From NCBI RefSeq assembly GCF_003206495.1, contig NZ_NKUF01000015.1:1-64000 (forward strand): DNA of 64,000 bases, written 5' to 3'. How positions within the stretch are numbered: the stretch's first letter is position 1; each line of letters begins with the position of its first letter. Below, piece by piece: positions 51,937 through 60,385 of the stretch. Source of the DNA: Gluconacetobacter entanii. GTDB lineage: Bacteria > Pseudomonadota > Alphaproteobacteria > Acetobacterales > Acetobacteraceae. Made by a program: the position numbers and the translations under genes. Under the pieces are notes generated by a model. It made no database searches, had not been told where the DNA came from, and saw only the letters and a list, made by a program, of their open reading frames with translations.

Positions 51937-52554
51937 TCAGGGGTTGCGGCTTTTCCATGCCATGACGGCCAGTTCCATTTCCGCGCGGCTTTCTTGCGAC
52001 TGGCTGTCCACGTTTTCTTCGTCCAGATACTGGTTGAATCCGGAACAGAATATGTTTTCCGCGTGGCTGCGTGCTTCCTCGACATTCCCGCCATCCTGCG
52101 CAATGCGCGCCAGGACGTTGTGGACGGTCATGGTCCCGGCTTCCGCTGCCCTGTCATAGACACTGGGCGGGGGTCTGGTGCCCTTTCCGGTCGCGACATC
52201 ATCCACCAGCGTCCGAAGCATCTTCATGGCTGAAGCCGTCGATCCCGCCGGGGGGGTGTCTGTCGCCAGGCTGCTTTCGATTTCCTGCCTTTCGCAGGCA
52301 TCGGCCGTCATGTGCGGCGTGACCTGAGGGATTTCATGCGGGCCGGGCCGTTCTGCATCCTGATGCGGCGCAGGCACCTGATCCTGCGCGTCATCGGCCT
52401 GTGCCTGCGTTCGGGGATCGCTTCTTGCCACGGGAATTCCCCACATGACACAGAGGATATCCGTGATGAGCAGCAGGCCACCTGTCACATGGCTTCCCGT
52501 GTCGATCAGGTGGATTGAATAAATGCCGACCAGCACGCTGAGTATCAATAACAT
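51937..52554 (-). CDS. Hypothetical membrane-anchored protein (intact copy of a duplicated gene)
   Basis: 205 residues. Two hydrophobic segments at the N-terminus (about 1-18 and 23-42: MLLILSVLVGIYSIHLIDTG, then GGLLLITDILCVMWGIPVAR) are followed by a long charged, Gln/Asp/Glu-rich linker and a helical C-terminal domain ending ESRAEMELAVMAWKSRNP. A decayed duplicate with three deletions lies at 58738-58970. Function unknown; the coiled charged region suggests protein contacts. Confidence 0.7.
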   Translation of the reverse strand: MLLILSVLVGIYSIHLIDTGSHVTGGLLLITDILCVMWGIPVARSDPRTQAQADDAQDQVPAPHQDAERPGPHEIPQVTPHMTADACERQEIESSLATDTPPAGSTASAMKMLRTLVDDVATGKGTRPPPSVYDRAAEAGTMTVHNVLARIAQDGGNVEEARSHAENIFCSGFNQYLDEENVDSQSQESRAEMELAVMAWKSRNP

Positions 52555-52718
52555 GGTGTAGGCTCGTCATTCCGATGCGGCATGGGTCCGGAACAGGGGG
52601 GCGTTTTACCAGACTGGCGCGCAAGAAAATGCCGGCTGTTCCTGCCTGTATCGTGCGCAACCAGAAAGTAATTGCCGCTCTTGTTCGTCGAAATGTTACC
52701 CCACAACACCGTGCCGGT

Positions 52719-54191
52719 CTACCCTGCGCGTCTTTCCAGCCTCCGCAACACCGGCAGCAGCAGGACGATCCCGCCCGCGCCACAGGCGGCCAGCAGCGTG
52801 AAACCCCGGAACAGGGCATGGAACGTGGACAGGCTTTCGGGGATCGGGGTTGCGGCATGCAGGCGGCCAATGCCCATCGCGTTCGCCAGCACGCTGCCGC
52901 CATACATCGCAAGGCCCGTTGAGATGTAATAGACGGCCACGGACATGGTGCGCATGCGCGCCGGCAGGTAGGTCGTGACGACCGACAGGCCAAGGCCGTT
53001 CATGATAAGCCCCGCGACCGACAGCGCGGCATAGGCCCCGAACATCCCCCACGGTGCGCGCAGTCCCGGCGCCCCGCCCGCCGTATCAAGGCACAGGACC
53101 AGGAAGCCGATGACGATGAAGACCGAACCGCAGGCATATTTGACCGAAAGCGCAACCGTGCCGAACCTCGCATCCACAAGGCGGTAGAGCACGACGAACA
53201 CCGGCCCGAGCAGCATGGTCAGCCCGGCATTGATGGCGACGATCTGCGGCGCGTCAAGTTCGAACAGTGTCACCCCCGCCACGCTGAACTGCCGGTTCAG
53301 GTCATGCAGCGCATAAAGGACGAAGGTCGATGTCGTCTGTTCGTCGAACATGCCATAGAACATCGCCTCCGCAACCAGGATCAGGCAGATCGCGATGCCC
53401 GGGCGCTCCGCCGGGGTGGCGTTGCGCCATGCCCATGCCCAGAACACGGGAATGGCCGACGTGACAAGCCAGAAGATCCAGTGCCCCCCCGCCGGGAAGT
53501 TCAGCACAACCCAGTAGGACACGATGGCCAGGCCGGTTTCCGCCACCGCCCGGGGGACGGCCCGCGCCGTGCCGCCGGACGCCACGCCCGCCAGTGCCCG
53601 CCGGTTCAGCAGCGCGGCCGCAGCCCCCATGAACAGCCCCGCGGCACAGGCCCCGAACGCCAGCGCATAGCCATGGCGCCTGCCGATCCATGGCACGAGG
53701 AGGAATGAAAACATCGCCCCAAGGTTCACGGCAAAGGTGTACAGGGTCGCAAGCCCGTCGGCGGATCGCCCCCCGCCCGCGTGGCGCAGGATCAGTACGG
53801 CCATGTTCGTCCGTGTCAGGCCGTTCGTCACCGCGACGGCCGCCGCCGCCGGCAGGAACAGCACGGGCCACATGACCGAAAGGCCCAGCAGGACCAGCGC
53901 CATGAACTGGATCGCGCAGCCATAAAGGACGGTCCGCGCCGGGCCCAGCACCACACCCCCCAGGCGGCTGCCCAGAAGCGTGCTGACCAGCGCCAGCGCA
54001 TTGAAACTGCCGACGAACAGGTTGGCCCGCGGCGCGGCAAGCCCCCGCACATCCAGCAGGTAGACCAGAAGGATGCTGAGCATGCCGTAGAAACTGAACC
54101 GCTCGGTCGCCTCCAGGAACAGCGCCACCCCCAGCCCGGACCGCCGCGCGGGTGCGGCGGGCGCGCCCCTGTCGTGTGTGTTCGCGGTCAT
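52719..54191 (-). CDS. POT/PTR-family proton-coupled peptide transporter
   Basis: 490 residues, about 12-14 helices. The POT signature E-x-x-E-R-F is present in helix 1 (ALFLEATERFSFYGMLSILL), and helix 5 carries the FAVNLGAMFSFLLVPWIG pattern (PTR2 family). EQTTSTFVLYALHDLNRQFS in the C-terminal half is also typical. Uses the proton gradient to import di- and tripeptides. Its ATG is one base after the TonB receptor stop, so the two are co-transcribed and probably act in series: receptor across the outer membrane, POT across the inner membrane. Confidence 0.9.
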   Translation of the reverse strand: MTANTHDRGAPAAPARRSGLGVALFLEATERFSFYGMLSILLVYLLDVRGLAAPRANLFVGSFNALALVSTLLGSRLGGVVLGPARTVLYGCAIQFMALVLLGLSVMWPVLFLPAAAAVAVTNGLTRTNMAVLILRHAGGGRSADGLATLYTFAVNLGAMFSFLLVPWIGRRHGYALAFGACAAGLFMGAAAALLNRRALAGVASGGTARAVPRAVAETGLAIVSYWVVLNFPAGGHWIFWLVTSAIPVFWAWAWRNATPAERPGIAICLILVAEAMFYGMFDEQTTSTFVLYALHDLNRQFSVAGVTLFELDAPQIVAINAGLTMLLGPVFVVLYRLVDARFGTVALSVKYACGSVFIVIGFLVLCLDTAGGAPGLRAPWGMFGAYAALSVAGLIMNGLGLSVVTTYLPARMRTMSVAVYYISTGLAMYGGSVLANAMGIGRLHAATPIPESLSTFHALFRGFTLLAACGAGGIVLLLPVLRRLERRAG

Positions 54192-54192
54192 G

Positions 54193-56538
54193 TCAGAATG
54201 ACGCGTGCACGGATCCGAAGAACTGCCGGGGCGCGCCTATGAACAGCGTGGGCGAGTCGCCGGACATCGGGTAGCCGAACAGGCCCATGCCGCCGACATA
54301 GGTGGTGTTGAAAAGATTGTAGATGTTGAAATTAACACCGAAATTTTTCATGAACCCGATCGATCCGAAATTATAGGATGCCGACACCCCGGCCAGCCAG
54401 TATGGCGCGACATGGGTGTCATTGACATAGGAAAGCGGGCGCGAACCGGTATAAGTCGCGTTGAAGCCCACCCGGGCCTGATGGTAGGTGTAGGACAGGC
54501 TGGTCTTGTACATCCAGCTTGGGTATCCGACCTGCTTTTTCCCCTTGAGGTTATAATAGGTGCCTTCATATTCGACGCCACCGCCATATTGTTCCTTGGC
54601 GTAGCTCATGCTGTTGAAGAACTCGAGCCCCCGGACCGGACGTAGCGTCAGGGTCGCGTCCACGCCGGTCATCGTCTCCTTGCCCGTGTTGACGAAGGAA
54701 CTGATGGGGTCGGTCGGGGTTCCGGTCGTGATATTTTCCAGCCGGTTGTAATAATCGACGTGGTAGGCGTCGGCCTGCGCGGAAATCCTTTCGCCATTAT
54801 AACGATATCCCCCCAGGTAGGTCCATGTGCGTTCCGGGCGTATCCGGGTCTTGACGGACTGGAATTCGGACTGGTTTTCGACGGACCATGCGCCGTCCGC
54901 CATCAGGAACGGGTTGTAAGTATAGGCGCGCATGTTTTCCGCGATGTCGATATAGAATTCATGATGCGCAAGGAAATGATAATCCAGCGCAACATGCGGC
55001 AGAAAGGCGCTGGCCGCCGTCAGGCTGCCACGGGGGAGTTCGGACTGCCCCGTCAGGGACTGGTTGTTATAAACGGCGCCACCATGCGTCGTGGCGATCA
55101 ACGACCGGAAACCCGCACTGATCTGGAGGTTGGGCAGGATGTCGTAGGTATCTTGCAGGTGGAACTGGAACGTATTGGTATTGAAGGAATCCGAAAACCA
55201 CGTCGCATAGGGATTGAGGAAAGGCCCCAGCGCATTGCGCGGCGTCCCCTGCCCGAGGGCTGGCTGGCTGTAGAGTTCGGCCGGGAACCAGTAGGAGTTG
55301 TTTTCATACCACACGCCTGTATCTATGTGATTTCTGGCGATGGTATAGCGAAAGGACTGCGTAAATCCGATCCTGCGGATGCCCTGGTGGCTGACGAGTT
55401 GGGAAAACGGTGCGCCAGTCGGGGACGGGAATGTCGGGCTGGCCTCATAATCGCCACTGGAAAGATGGGCGTACAGGACAGTGTTTTCTTCAAGGTTCGG
55501 TGCCAGTGTCAACTGGCTGGTGATGGCGGACAGGTAATTGCGCTGGATCTGCGCGCCGTCATATTGCGTGGCGTTGGATTCATCCGTTGCATTGCCCAGC
55601 GCGGCGATATCGGACGGGTAGTTGCCCTGCGCGGATTCATAGGCCGCAGCATAATTCGGCGTCAGGAAGTCGGAGCCCGTCGCACCGAATTTCTTCAGCA
55701 TGTTCAGGCTGTAATTCATGTAATTGTACTGGTCGAACTGCGACCAGTTGAAGATGGCGCTGATCTTGCCGCGATCGTGGATCGGCTGGACGAGCTTGAA
55801 GTTCGCCTGGTATTCCAGTTTGTCGCCATAGCCCTTCCACTTGTCGTTGTCGGTGCGGGCGAAACTGGCGCGGAATTTCGTGCCCGTCGCATTCAGGACG
55901 CCACTATCGACACTGCCAGATGTGCGGAATGTCATGTTGCTGCCGAATGTCTGTGACAGGTTTCCACCTGCCTTGTCCGCAGGGTCGGACGTGAAATAGC
56001 GGATCACGCCGCCCAGGTTTTGCGCCGATGCAACATTAACGGCCCCGGCCCCCTGCGATACGCCGATCGATGAAATGTTGTCCTGTATCGCGGCTTCGTT
56101 GATGTCCAGGCCGTTATATTGCATGAAACCCTGATCGCCCAGGGGAATGCCATCCAGCGTTGCGCCGATCTGTGACTGCGTAAACCCGCGCAGGTACAAT
56201 GTGTTGGCGACCCCATCCAGGCCAAAAGGATCGTCCGAGCCAAAGCTTACGCCCGGCGTGGTCGCGGCAAGGACCTGAAGCGGACTTGTTCCCGGTACAA
56301 AACGGTCCATGACCTCGCGGCTGACGAACTGCTCAGGCCCGTGGGAGACATGCCGGCTTCCCGATACCGCGATGGATTCCACGCTTGGCGCGGCGCCTGA
56401 ATGCGGCAGGTGCTGCCCATCATGGTGGCGCACCCTGTTCCCGCTGGCGATGCGGTGCGCGGTTGCGACGTCTGCCCCATAGGAGCGTCCAGTCCATACG
56501 GCCACCGTCGAGAACAGAAATAGACTAAACGCTTTCAT
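54193..56538 (-). CDS. TonB-dependent outer-membrane receptor
   Basis: 781 residues. Signal MKAFSLFLFSTVAVWTGRSY (cleavage near GA-D) is followed by a plug domain: VSREVMDRFVPGTSPLQVLA, TPGVSFGSDDPFGLDGVANT, LYLRGFTQSQIGATLDGIPL and the VNVASAQNLGGVIRYFTSDP region. A beta barrel follows, ending in NLFNTTYVGGMGLFGY...FFGSVHASF with a C-terminal Phe. The plug start resembles a TonB box region (ESIAVSGSR). The upstream region has AT-rich promoter sequence and an inverted repeat at 56559. Coupling with the POT gene suggests peptide or peptide-siderophore uptake (inference). Confidence 0.92.
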   Translation of the reverse strand: MKAFSLFLFSTVAVWTGRSYGADVATAHRIASGNRVRHHDGQHLPHSGAAPSVESIAVSGSRHVSHGPEQFVSREVMDRFVPGTSPLQVLAATTPGVSFGSDDPFGLDGVANTLYLRGFTQSQIGATLDGIPLGDQGFMQYNGLDINEAAIQDNISSIGVSQGAGAVNVASAQNLGGVIRYFTSDPADKAGGNLSQTFGSNMTFRTSGSVDSGVLNATGTKFRASFARTDNDKWKGYGDKLEYQANFKLVQPIHDRGKISAIFNWSQFDQYNYMNYSLNMLKKFGATGSDFLTPNYAAAYESAQGNYPSDIAALGNATDESNATQYDGAQIQRNYLSAITSQLTLAPNLEENTVLYAHLSSGDYEASPTFPSPTGAPFSQLVSHQGIRRIGFTQSFRYTIARNHIDTGVWYENNSYWFPAELYSQPALGQGTPRNALGPFLNPYATWFSDSFNTNTFQFHLQDTYDILPNLQISAGFRSLIATTHGGAVYNNQSLTGQSELPRGSLTAASAFLPHVALDYHFLAHHEFYIDIAENMRAYTYNPFLMADGAWSVENQSEFQSVKTRIRPERTWTYLGGYRYNGERISAQADAYHVDYYNRLENITTGTPTDPISSFVNTGKETMTGVDATLTLRPVRGLEFFNSMSYAKEQYGGGVEYEGTYYNLKGKKQVGYPSWMYKTSLSYTYHQARVGFNATYTGSRPLSYVNDTHVAPYWLAGVSASYNFGSIGFMKNFGVNFNIYNLFNTTYVGGMGLFGYPMSGDSPTLFIGAPRQFFGSVHASF

Positions 56539-56558
56539 GTGTTGAATCCGATATAAAC

Positions 56559-56575
56559 TAATACCGTTCGTATTA
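56559..56575. promoter_or_regulatory. Inverted repeat upstream of the TonB receptor
   Basis: TAATAC and GTATTA with a five-base spacer (CGTTC), 21 bases before the receptor start codon. A candidate repressor site in the AT-rich promoter (56539-56660). It does not match a recognised Fur box closely. Confidence 0.45.
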
Positions 56576-56704
56576 ATCGGCTTCTATATGCGATAAAATA
56601 TCGTGTCAACACGTAATATTTTTCACATACGATAATTAAAACCATAAAAATAGTGAAATAGGGACCGCATTCCCTGCCCGGGAATGTTGCAGGTATCTCA
56701 GGGA

Positions 56705-56756
56705 TTTAACCGCCGTCGCCTTACCGAAAGGCATGGCCCTTTGGAAATCGGTAATT
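56705..56756 (-). repeat. Family A fragment overlapping the 3' end of a gene
   Basis: Contains CCGAAAGGCATGGCCCTTTGG and AAATCGGTAATTCTTGG, a diverged copy of the CCAAAGGG hairpin and following spacer. It overlaps the last codons of the DUF1176 gene 56721-57866. Confidence 0.65.
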
Positions 56757-57866
56757 CTTGGCAACAGGGGCCGCGTACGCGACGCCCCCTCGCATGACGG
56801 AGCGGTAGAGGACGGGCCAGTCGCCGCGCGGCGCGCTGCCGCCGCAGGCGCGTTGCAGGGTCATGCGGGCCAGCACGAAATGCGTATGGTCCCAGCGCCA
56901 CGCCGCCTGCATGCCGCAATCATCCAGCGCCCGCCCCATCTGCACGGTGCCCAGCGTGCCCGTGGCGGGGTCAAGGTCCGGGTTGGTCAGGACGGGCCCT
57001 TGATCGCCGCTATCGCCCGGATCCAGCACCGGCACCGGCAGCCGCGCGGGCTGTACCGGTCCGTCCGGCGTGCGCGACGCCACGAACAGCAGCGAACTGC
57101 CCTGATACGGCCCCATCTCGCACCCCATGATGACAAGGGCGTTGCGATCATCCAGCCCATGGACACCATTTTTCAGGAATCGCCGCATCCTGTCGCCGGG
57201 CGGGGCGCAGTGCTGCGCGCGGATGAAGCGCGCCTGCGTCCTGCGTGCCCGCGCCATCAGGCGGTGCTGCTCCACCCGGGAAAGCGTCACCGTGGGCGCG
57301 GCGGGCAGGACGGCGGGCGCAGGCGCGGCAGGGACGGCGCTGGCGCGACGGGGGCCGCGTTGTACCAATGCGGTCCGGCCCCCCGCGCGGCCCTGCCGGT
57401 CGTCAATACCGGACAGCGCCGCGACCATCCCGTCCAGCGGCACCGGGCCAGCGTCCGCCCCGACATGCAGGGCCACGCCATGGCGCAGGGCATCGACAAA
57501 GGCGGCGACGGCGGCAGGCCGGTCGGTCGTCAGGGATGCGCCATCCCCCGCATACACCCATGCCCCATCCGGCAGCACGAGCGTCCGGTCATCCACGCGG
57601 ACCGCCGTACGGGCAAAGGGCGCGGGCGCGTATATCGTTACCGTGGTCCGCGCCGCCGGGCCTGCCGCGCGGGTGAAGACGACCTCCGCGCCGCTATTGC
57701 TGTCCTCGTCAAAGCCGCGCGCATCGCACGACAGCGTGTTGTCGCATGCGACTGACCATGCGCCATGGGTGGCATAGGATGGCGCCGCCGCCCGTGCGCA
57801 CCCCATCAGCAGCAGGCCGATGCACAGGCCCGATATCGCGCCCTGAAGGGTCCGTATGGCCGTCAC
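56721..57866 (-). CDS. DUF1176-family exported protein
   Basis: 381 residues. Signal MTAIRTLQGAISGLCIGLLL with a lipobox-like MGCA then RAAAPSYATHGAWSVACDNT, the DUF1176 opening, followed by LSCDARGFDED and strand-rich repeats. Cys residues (TLSCDA, MGCEMGPY, DDCGMQAAW, QRACGG) recur as in the family. Function unknown; typically periplasmic. The C-terminus AAPVAKNYRFPKGHAFR is encoded by family A repeat sequence: the stop codon lies inside a repeat hairpin. Confidence 0.82.
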   Translation of the reverse strand: MTAIRTLQGAISGLCIGLLLMGCARAAAPSYATHGAWSVACDNTLSCDARGFDEDSNSGAEVVFTRAAGPAARTTVTIYAPAPFARTAVRVDDRTLVLPDGAWVYAGDGASLTTDRPAAVAAFVDALRHGVALHVGADAGPVPLDGMVAALSGIDDRQGRAGGRTALVQRGPRRASAVPAAPAPAVLPAAPTVTLSRVEQHRLMARARRTQARFIRAQHCAPPGDRMRRFLKNGVHGLDDRNALVIMGCEMGPYQGSSLLFVASRTPDGPVQPARLPVPVLDPGDSGDQGPVLTNPDLDPATGTLGTVQMGRALDDCGMQAAWRWDHTHFVLARMTLQRACGGSAPRGDWPVLYRSVMRGGVAYAAPVAKNYRFPKGHAFR

Positions 57867-57873
57867 AGAGTGT

Positions 57874-58521
57874 TCAACTGATGGATTTGATGAAGGCCGG
57901 GTCGTCGAGCAGCCTGGTGCAGATGGCCGATATTTCGGATTTCAGTTCCTGCTGGAGGCGGGGGAAGGAGCGTTCGAGCTTGTAAAACTTATAGATCAGG
58001 AAAAAAATCATAAACCCCCAAAGTAATTCCGAGAGCCATGGCCCCCTCGTGCCGTGCTGCATGAGGTTGCCTATAAACGTTATCAGGAAGTAGGGTACGC
58101 CACAGATCCCTAATATGAGGCTGGGTATCTCGAACCAGTTGTGCATCCGCAGTTCCCGGCTGGCATAGGCGGCGAATAGTGGGTTTCCGTACCCGCGCCC
58201 GGATATGGACATCACCATCTGGGTGGTCCCGGCCGCTTCGTTGCGGACCATCAGGTAAGGACCAGTATCTTGCCCCTCAACGCCGCCCCACAATACGGTG
58301 ACTTCCTGTCCGGCCCTGACCGGGACATCAAGGGTGATCTCCGTTTCCCTGCCGCTTTCGGCGATGACCCAGAACTCTCCACGCTCGACGCTGCTGCTGC
58401 TTATGCCTCTCCGCGCGCTTCCATAGACATGTGTCTCCGACCATTTCTGGTTGCCAGCAACCGTACCATGAATGCCCTTGATCCAGATCTTTGTGCCGCG
58501 TGAAAGCGTAATATCGACCAT
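57874..58521 (-). CDS. Hypothetical protein with C-terminal membrane hairpin
   Basis: 215 residues. The N-terminal soluble beta-rich part (about 1-120) contains VDITLSRGTKIWIKGIHGTV, FWVIAESGRETEITLDVPVR and GQEVTVLWGGVEGQDTGPYL. Two hydrophobic segments follow (about 132-155 and 164-182), then a helical tail (FYKLERSFPRLQQELKSEIS). The layout of an SH3-like or OB-like domain plus membrane hairpin is unusual. I do not recognise the family. Possible co-transcription with the DUF1176 gene, whose ATG is eight bases downstream of its stop. Confidence 0.68.
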   Translation of the reverse strand: MVDITLSRGTKIWIKGIHGTVAGNQKWSETHVYGSARRGISSSSVERGEFWVIAESGRETEITLDVPVRAGQEVTVLWGGVEGQDTGPYLMVRNEAAGTTQMVMSISGRGYGNPLFAAYASRELRMHNWFEIPSLILGICGVPYFLITFIGNLMQHGTRGPWLSELLWGFMIFFLIYKFYKLERSFPRLQQELKSEISAICTRLLDDPAFIKSIS

Positions 58522-58669
58522 CTATTTGTCCAATTCCGGCTGAGTGCTGTAATCATGTCGTGATAGAATGTTTCATATCGTGGGAAAACCCTTCCCCGAA
58601 AAAATATGCGATTGACACACCTTTTCCGGTATGGCCCGTAAATAGGTGAGTATGACAGTGTTTTGTGCC

Positions 58670-58735
58670 TCCGGGGCAACGCCCCTGAAACCCCGTTAAA
58701 GGGTATTGCCCTGTAAAGACCATTATTTGGCCGAA
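58670..58735 (-). repeat. Family A fragment, diverged
   Basis: GGGGCAACGCCCC followed by TTAAAGGGTATTGCCCTGTAA and ACCATTATTTGGCCG, a degenerate version of the last two hairpins. It borders the decayed gene copy. Confidence 0.65.
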
Positions 58736-58737
58736 AC

Positions 58738-58970
58738 GGGTCGGGGGTTGCGGCTTTTCCATGCCATGACGGCCAGTTCCATTTCCGCGCGGTTGCGCAC
58801 CGCATCCCTATCCCCGCCCTGTCATGGACACTTGGCGGGGGTCAGGTTCCCTTTCCGGTCGCGATGTCATGCGCCGGATTGTTCCTGATTTCCTGCCTTT
58901 CGCAGGCATCGGCAGTCACGTGCGACGTCACCTGACGGGTTTCCTGTCTCACCACGGAAATTCCCCATAC
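58738..58970 (-). pseudogene. Decayed, deleted duplicate of gene 51937-52554
   Basis: Four blocks match the intact gene in order: GGGTTGCGGCTTTTCCATGC and the following 35 bases (cf. 51949), TGTCATGGACACTTGGCGGG onward (cf. 52153), GATTTCCTGCCTTTCGCAGG onward (cf. 52268) and CCACGGAAATTCCCCAT (cf. 52430). The segments between them are deleted and the frame is broken. Each block is 80-95 percent identical by eye, and both copies are bordered by family A. Confidence 0.8.
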
Positions 58971-58977
58971 GGCACGG

Positions 58978-59045
58978 CCTCTGGGGCTTTGCCCCCGACA
59001 CCCCCACCAAAGGGCATTGCCCTTTGGAAACCATGATGTTTGACG
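58978..59045 (-). repeat. Family A palindromic repeat, partial unit
   Basis: CTCTGGGGCTTTGCCCCCGA, then CCAAAGGGCATTGCCCTTTGG and AAACCATGATGTTTGACGAA. It follows the decayed gene. Confidence 0.82.
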
Positions 59046-59059
59046 AAGCAGGGGGCCAT

Positions 59060-59563
59060 TCATGCGTCTGGGGTTGCATGCGCGGCCCTGCGCCAGAACG
59101 TGTCCAGCGCATTCAGTCCCGCGCGCAGCGTGCGCGTGCGCAGGCCGACGGGTTCGTCCATGCCGCATGTGGCGATGACGGCGCGGCGCTGCGCTGCGCT
59201 CAGGCATGACAGGGCCTCGTTCAGTTCCAGCACCGCCCACGTCACCGGGTCATGCCCGCCCGCCGGGCCGCGCGTGGCCCCCGTGGTGGGGCGATAGGAC
59301 TGCGTCAGGGGCGTCTGCCGCGCCGCGCGCGCCCACAACCCGCGAAAGCGCAGGCCAGCGCGATACTGTGCGGGATCTATGGCGCTGTTGGCGCGGTAAA
59401 ACAGCCGGTCAAGCATACATTCGCACCGCACCCGCCGCACCGCCTGCGCCGGGGTGTGTGGCGTGGTGACGACCATGTCGTACACGACCTCCCGCGCCCG
59501 CGCAGCCGGGCCGGGTGCGCCCATGTCGGGACGCGGGGAGGTGGGGGAGTGAAGACGGGGCAT
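59060..59563 (-). CDS. DUF6456-like protein of the phage-related operon
   Basis: 167 residues from ATG 59563 (MPRLHSPTSPRPDMGAPGPA). The C-terminal two-thirds match the DUF6456 pattern: QYRAGLRFRGLWARAARQTP, LTQSYRPTTGATRGPAGGHD, VLELNEALSCLSAAQRRAVI and LRAGLNALDTFWRRAA. Helical, probably DNA-binding. It follows two family A units after the gene at 59873-60385 and belongs to the same accessory module. Function in phage or chromosome biology unknown. Confidence 0.65.
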   Translation of the reverse strand: MPRLHSPTSPRPDMGAPGPAARAREVVYDMVVTTPHTPAQAVRRVRCECMLDRLFYRANSAIDPAQYRAGLRFRGLWARAARQTPLTQSYRPTTGATRGPAGGHDPVTWAVLELNEALSCLSAAQRRAVIATCGMDEPVGLRTRTLRAGLNALDTFWRRAAHATPDA

Positions 59564-59609
59564 GTGGGGGATTCCTGAAAACGGGTTGTGCTGTAAGGAT
59601 GTTGAGGAA

Positions 59610-59862
59610 GCCGGGCGGCTTGCTCCGGACCCGGCAGGGATCACGATCCCTGCACCCTGATTCGTTAAAAGTCATGGTTTCCAAAGGGTAATACCCTTTG
59701 GTGGGGGTGCGGGGGCAAAGCCCCTGAAGGCAGTCGGCACATGCCACACCCGGGCGCTGCCCGGACCCGGCAGGGATCACGATCCCTGCACCCTGATTCG
59801 TTAAAAGTCATGGTTTCCAAAGGGCAATGCCCTTTGGTGGGGGTTCGGGGGCAAAGCCCATG
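59610..59862 (+). repeat. Two tandem family A units inside the phage-like module
   Basis: Unit 1 has CCGGGCGGCTTGCTCCGG, GGCAGGGATCACGATCCCTGC and CCAAAGGGTAATACCCTTTGG; unit 2 has CACCCGGGCGCTGCCCGG and CCAAAGGGCAATGCCCTTTGG. They separate the DUF6456-like gene from the rest of the operon. Confidence 0.92.
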
Positions 59863-59872
59863 AGGGCACCCT

Positions 59873-60385
59873 TCACGCCCGCTCCCCCAATGCCAGCAAC
59901 CGCCGCAGGTAATGCTGCTCCGTGCGGATGCGTTGTGCCGTTGGGTACAGCAGGGCGTGCAGTTCGCCGGGCGCGGGCCAGCGTGCGCCGGTGGGGTATC
60001 CGTTGCGGGGTGGCTGCCGGCACCAGGCCATGCGGGTGGCGGGCGTCCATGCGCCCAGGGGGATGTCGGCGCAGACCTCGGCAATCGCGGCGGTCTGTCC
60101 GACCACCAGTGCGGATGGCGGCGGGTTGCTGACCAGTGGGGCAAGTTTCTTCAGCCACGCGGCAATGACCACCGGCGGGGCGGGGCGGGCGGCGATGTCG
60201 GCGTGGGCCATCTGCGTGCGCAGGGCGTGCAGGCGCGTGGGCGTCAGGTCGCGCGGCAGGATGGCGATCCCCGCGCGCAGGGCCGCCACCAGTCCGCCGA
60301 CATCGCCCGTCGCCGGACGCCACGCGCACCCGTCGGGCACGGTGGCGGGGATGTGCGCATGCGCGGTGGTCATGTCGTGCATCAT
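59873..60385 (-). CDS. Hypothetical protein, third gene of the DUF1376 operon
   Basis: 170 residues. MMHDMTTAHAHIPATVPDGC, then ARPAPPVVIAAWLKKLAPLV, VVGQTAAIAEVCADIPLGAW and LYPTAQRIRTEQHYLRRLLA. Helical, soluble, Pro-rich, with the A-x-W-L-K-K-L pattern of small phage replication accessory proteins. The ATG directly follows the TGA of the DUF1376 gene, so it is coupled to it. Function unknown. Confidence 0.68.
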   Translation of the reverse strand: MMHDMTTAHAHIPATVPDGCAWRPATGDVGGLVAALRAGIAILPRDLTPTRLHALRTQMAHADIAARPAPPVVIAAWLKKLAPLVSNPPPSALVVGQTAAIAEVCADIPLGAWTPATRMAWCRQPPRNGYPTGARWPAPGELHALLYPTAQRIRTEQHYLRRLLALGERA

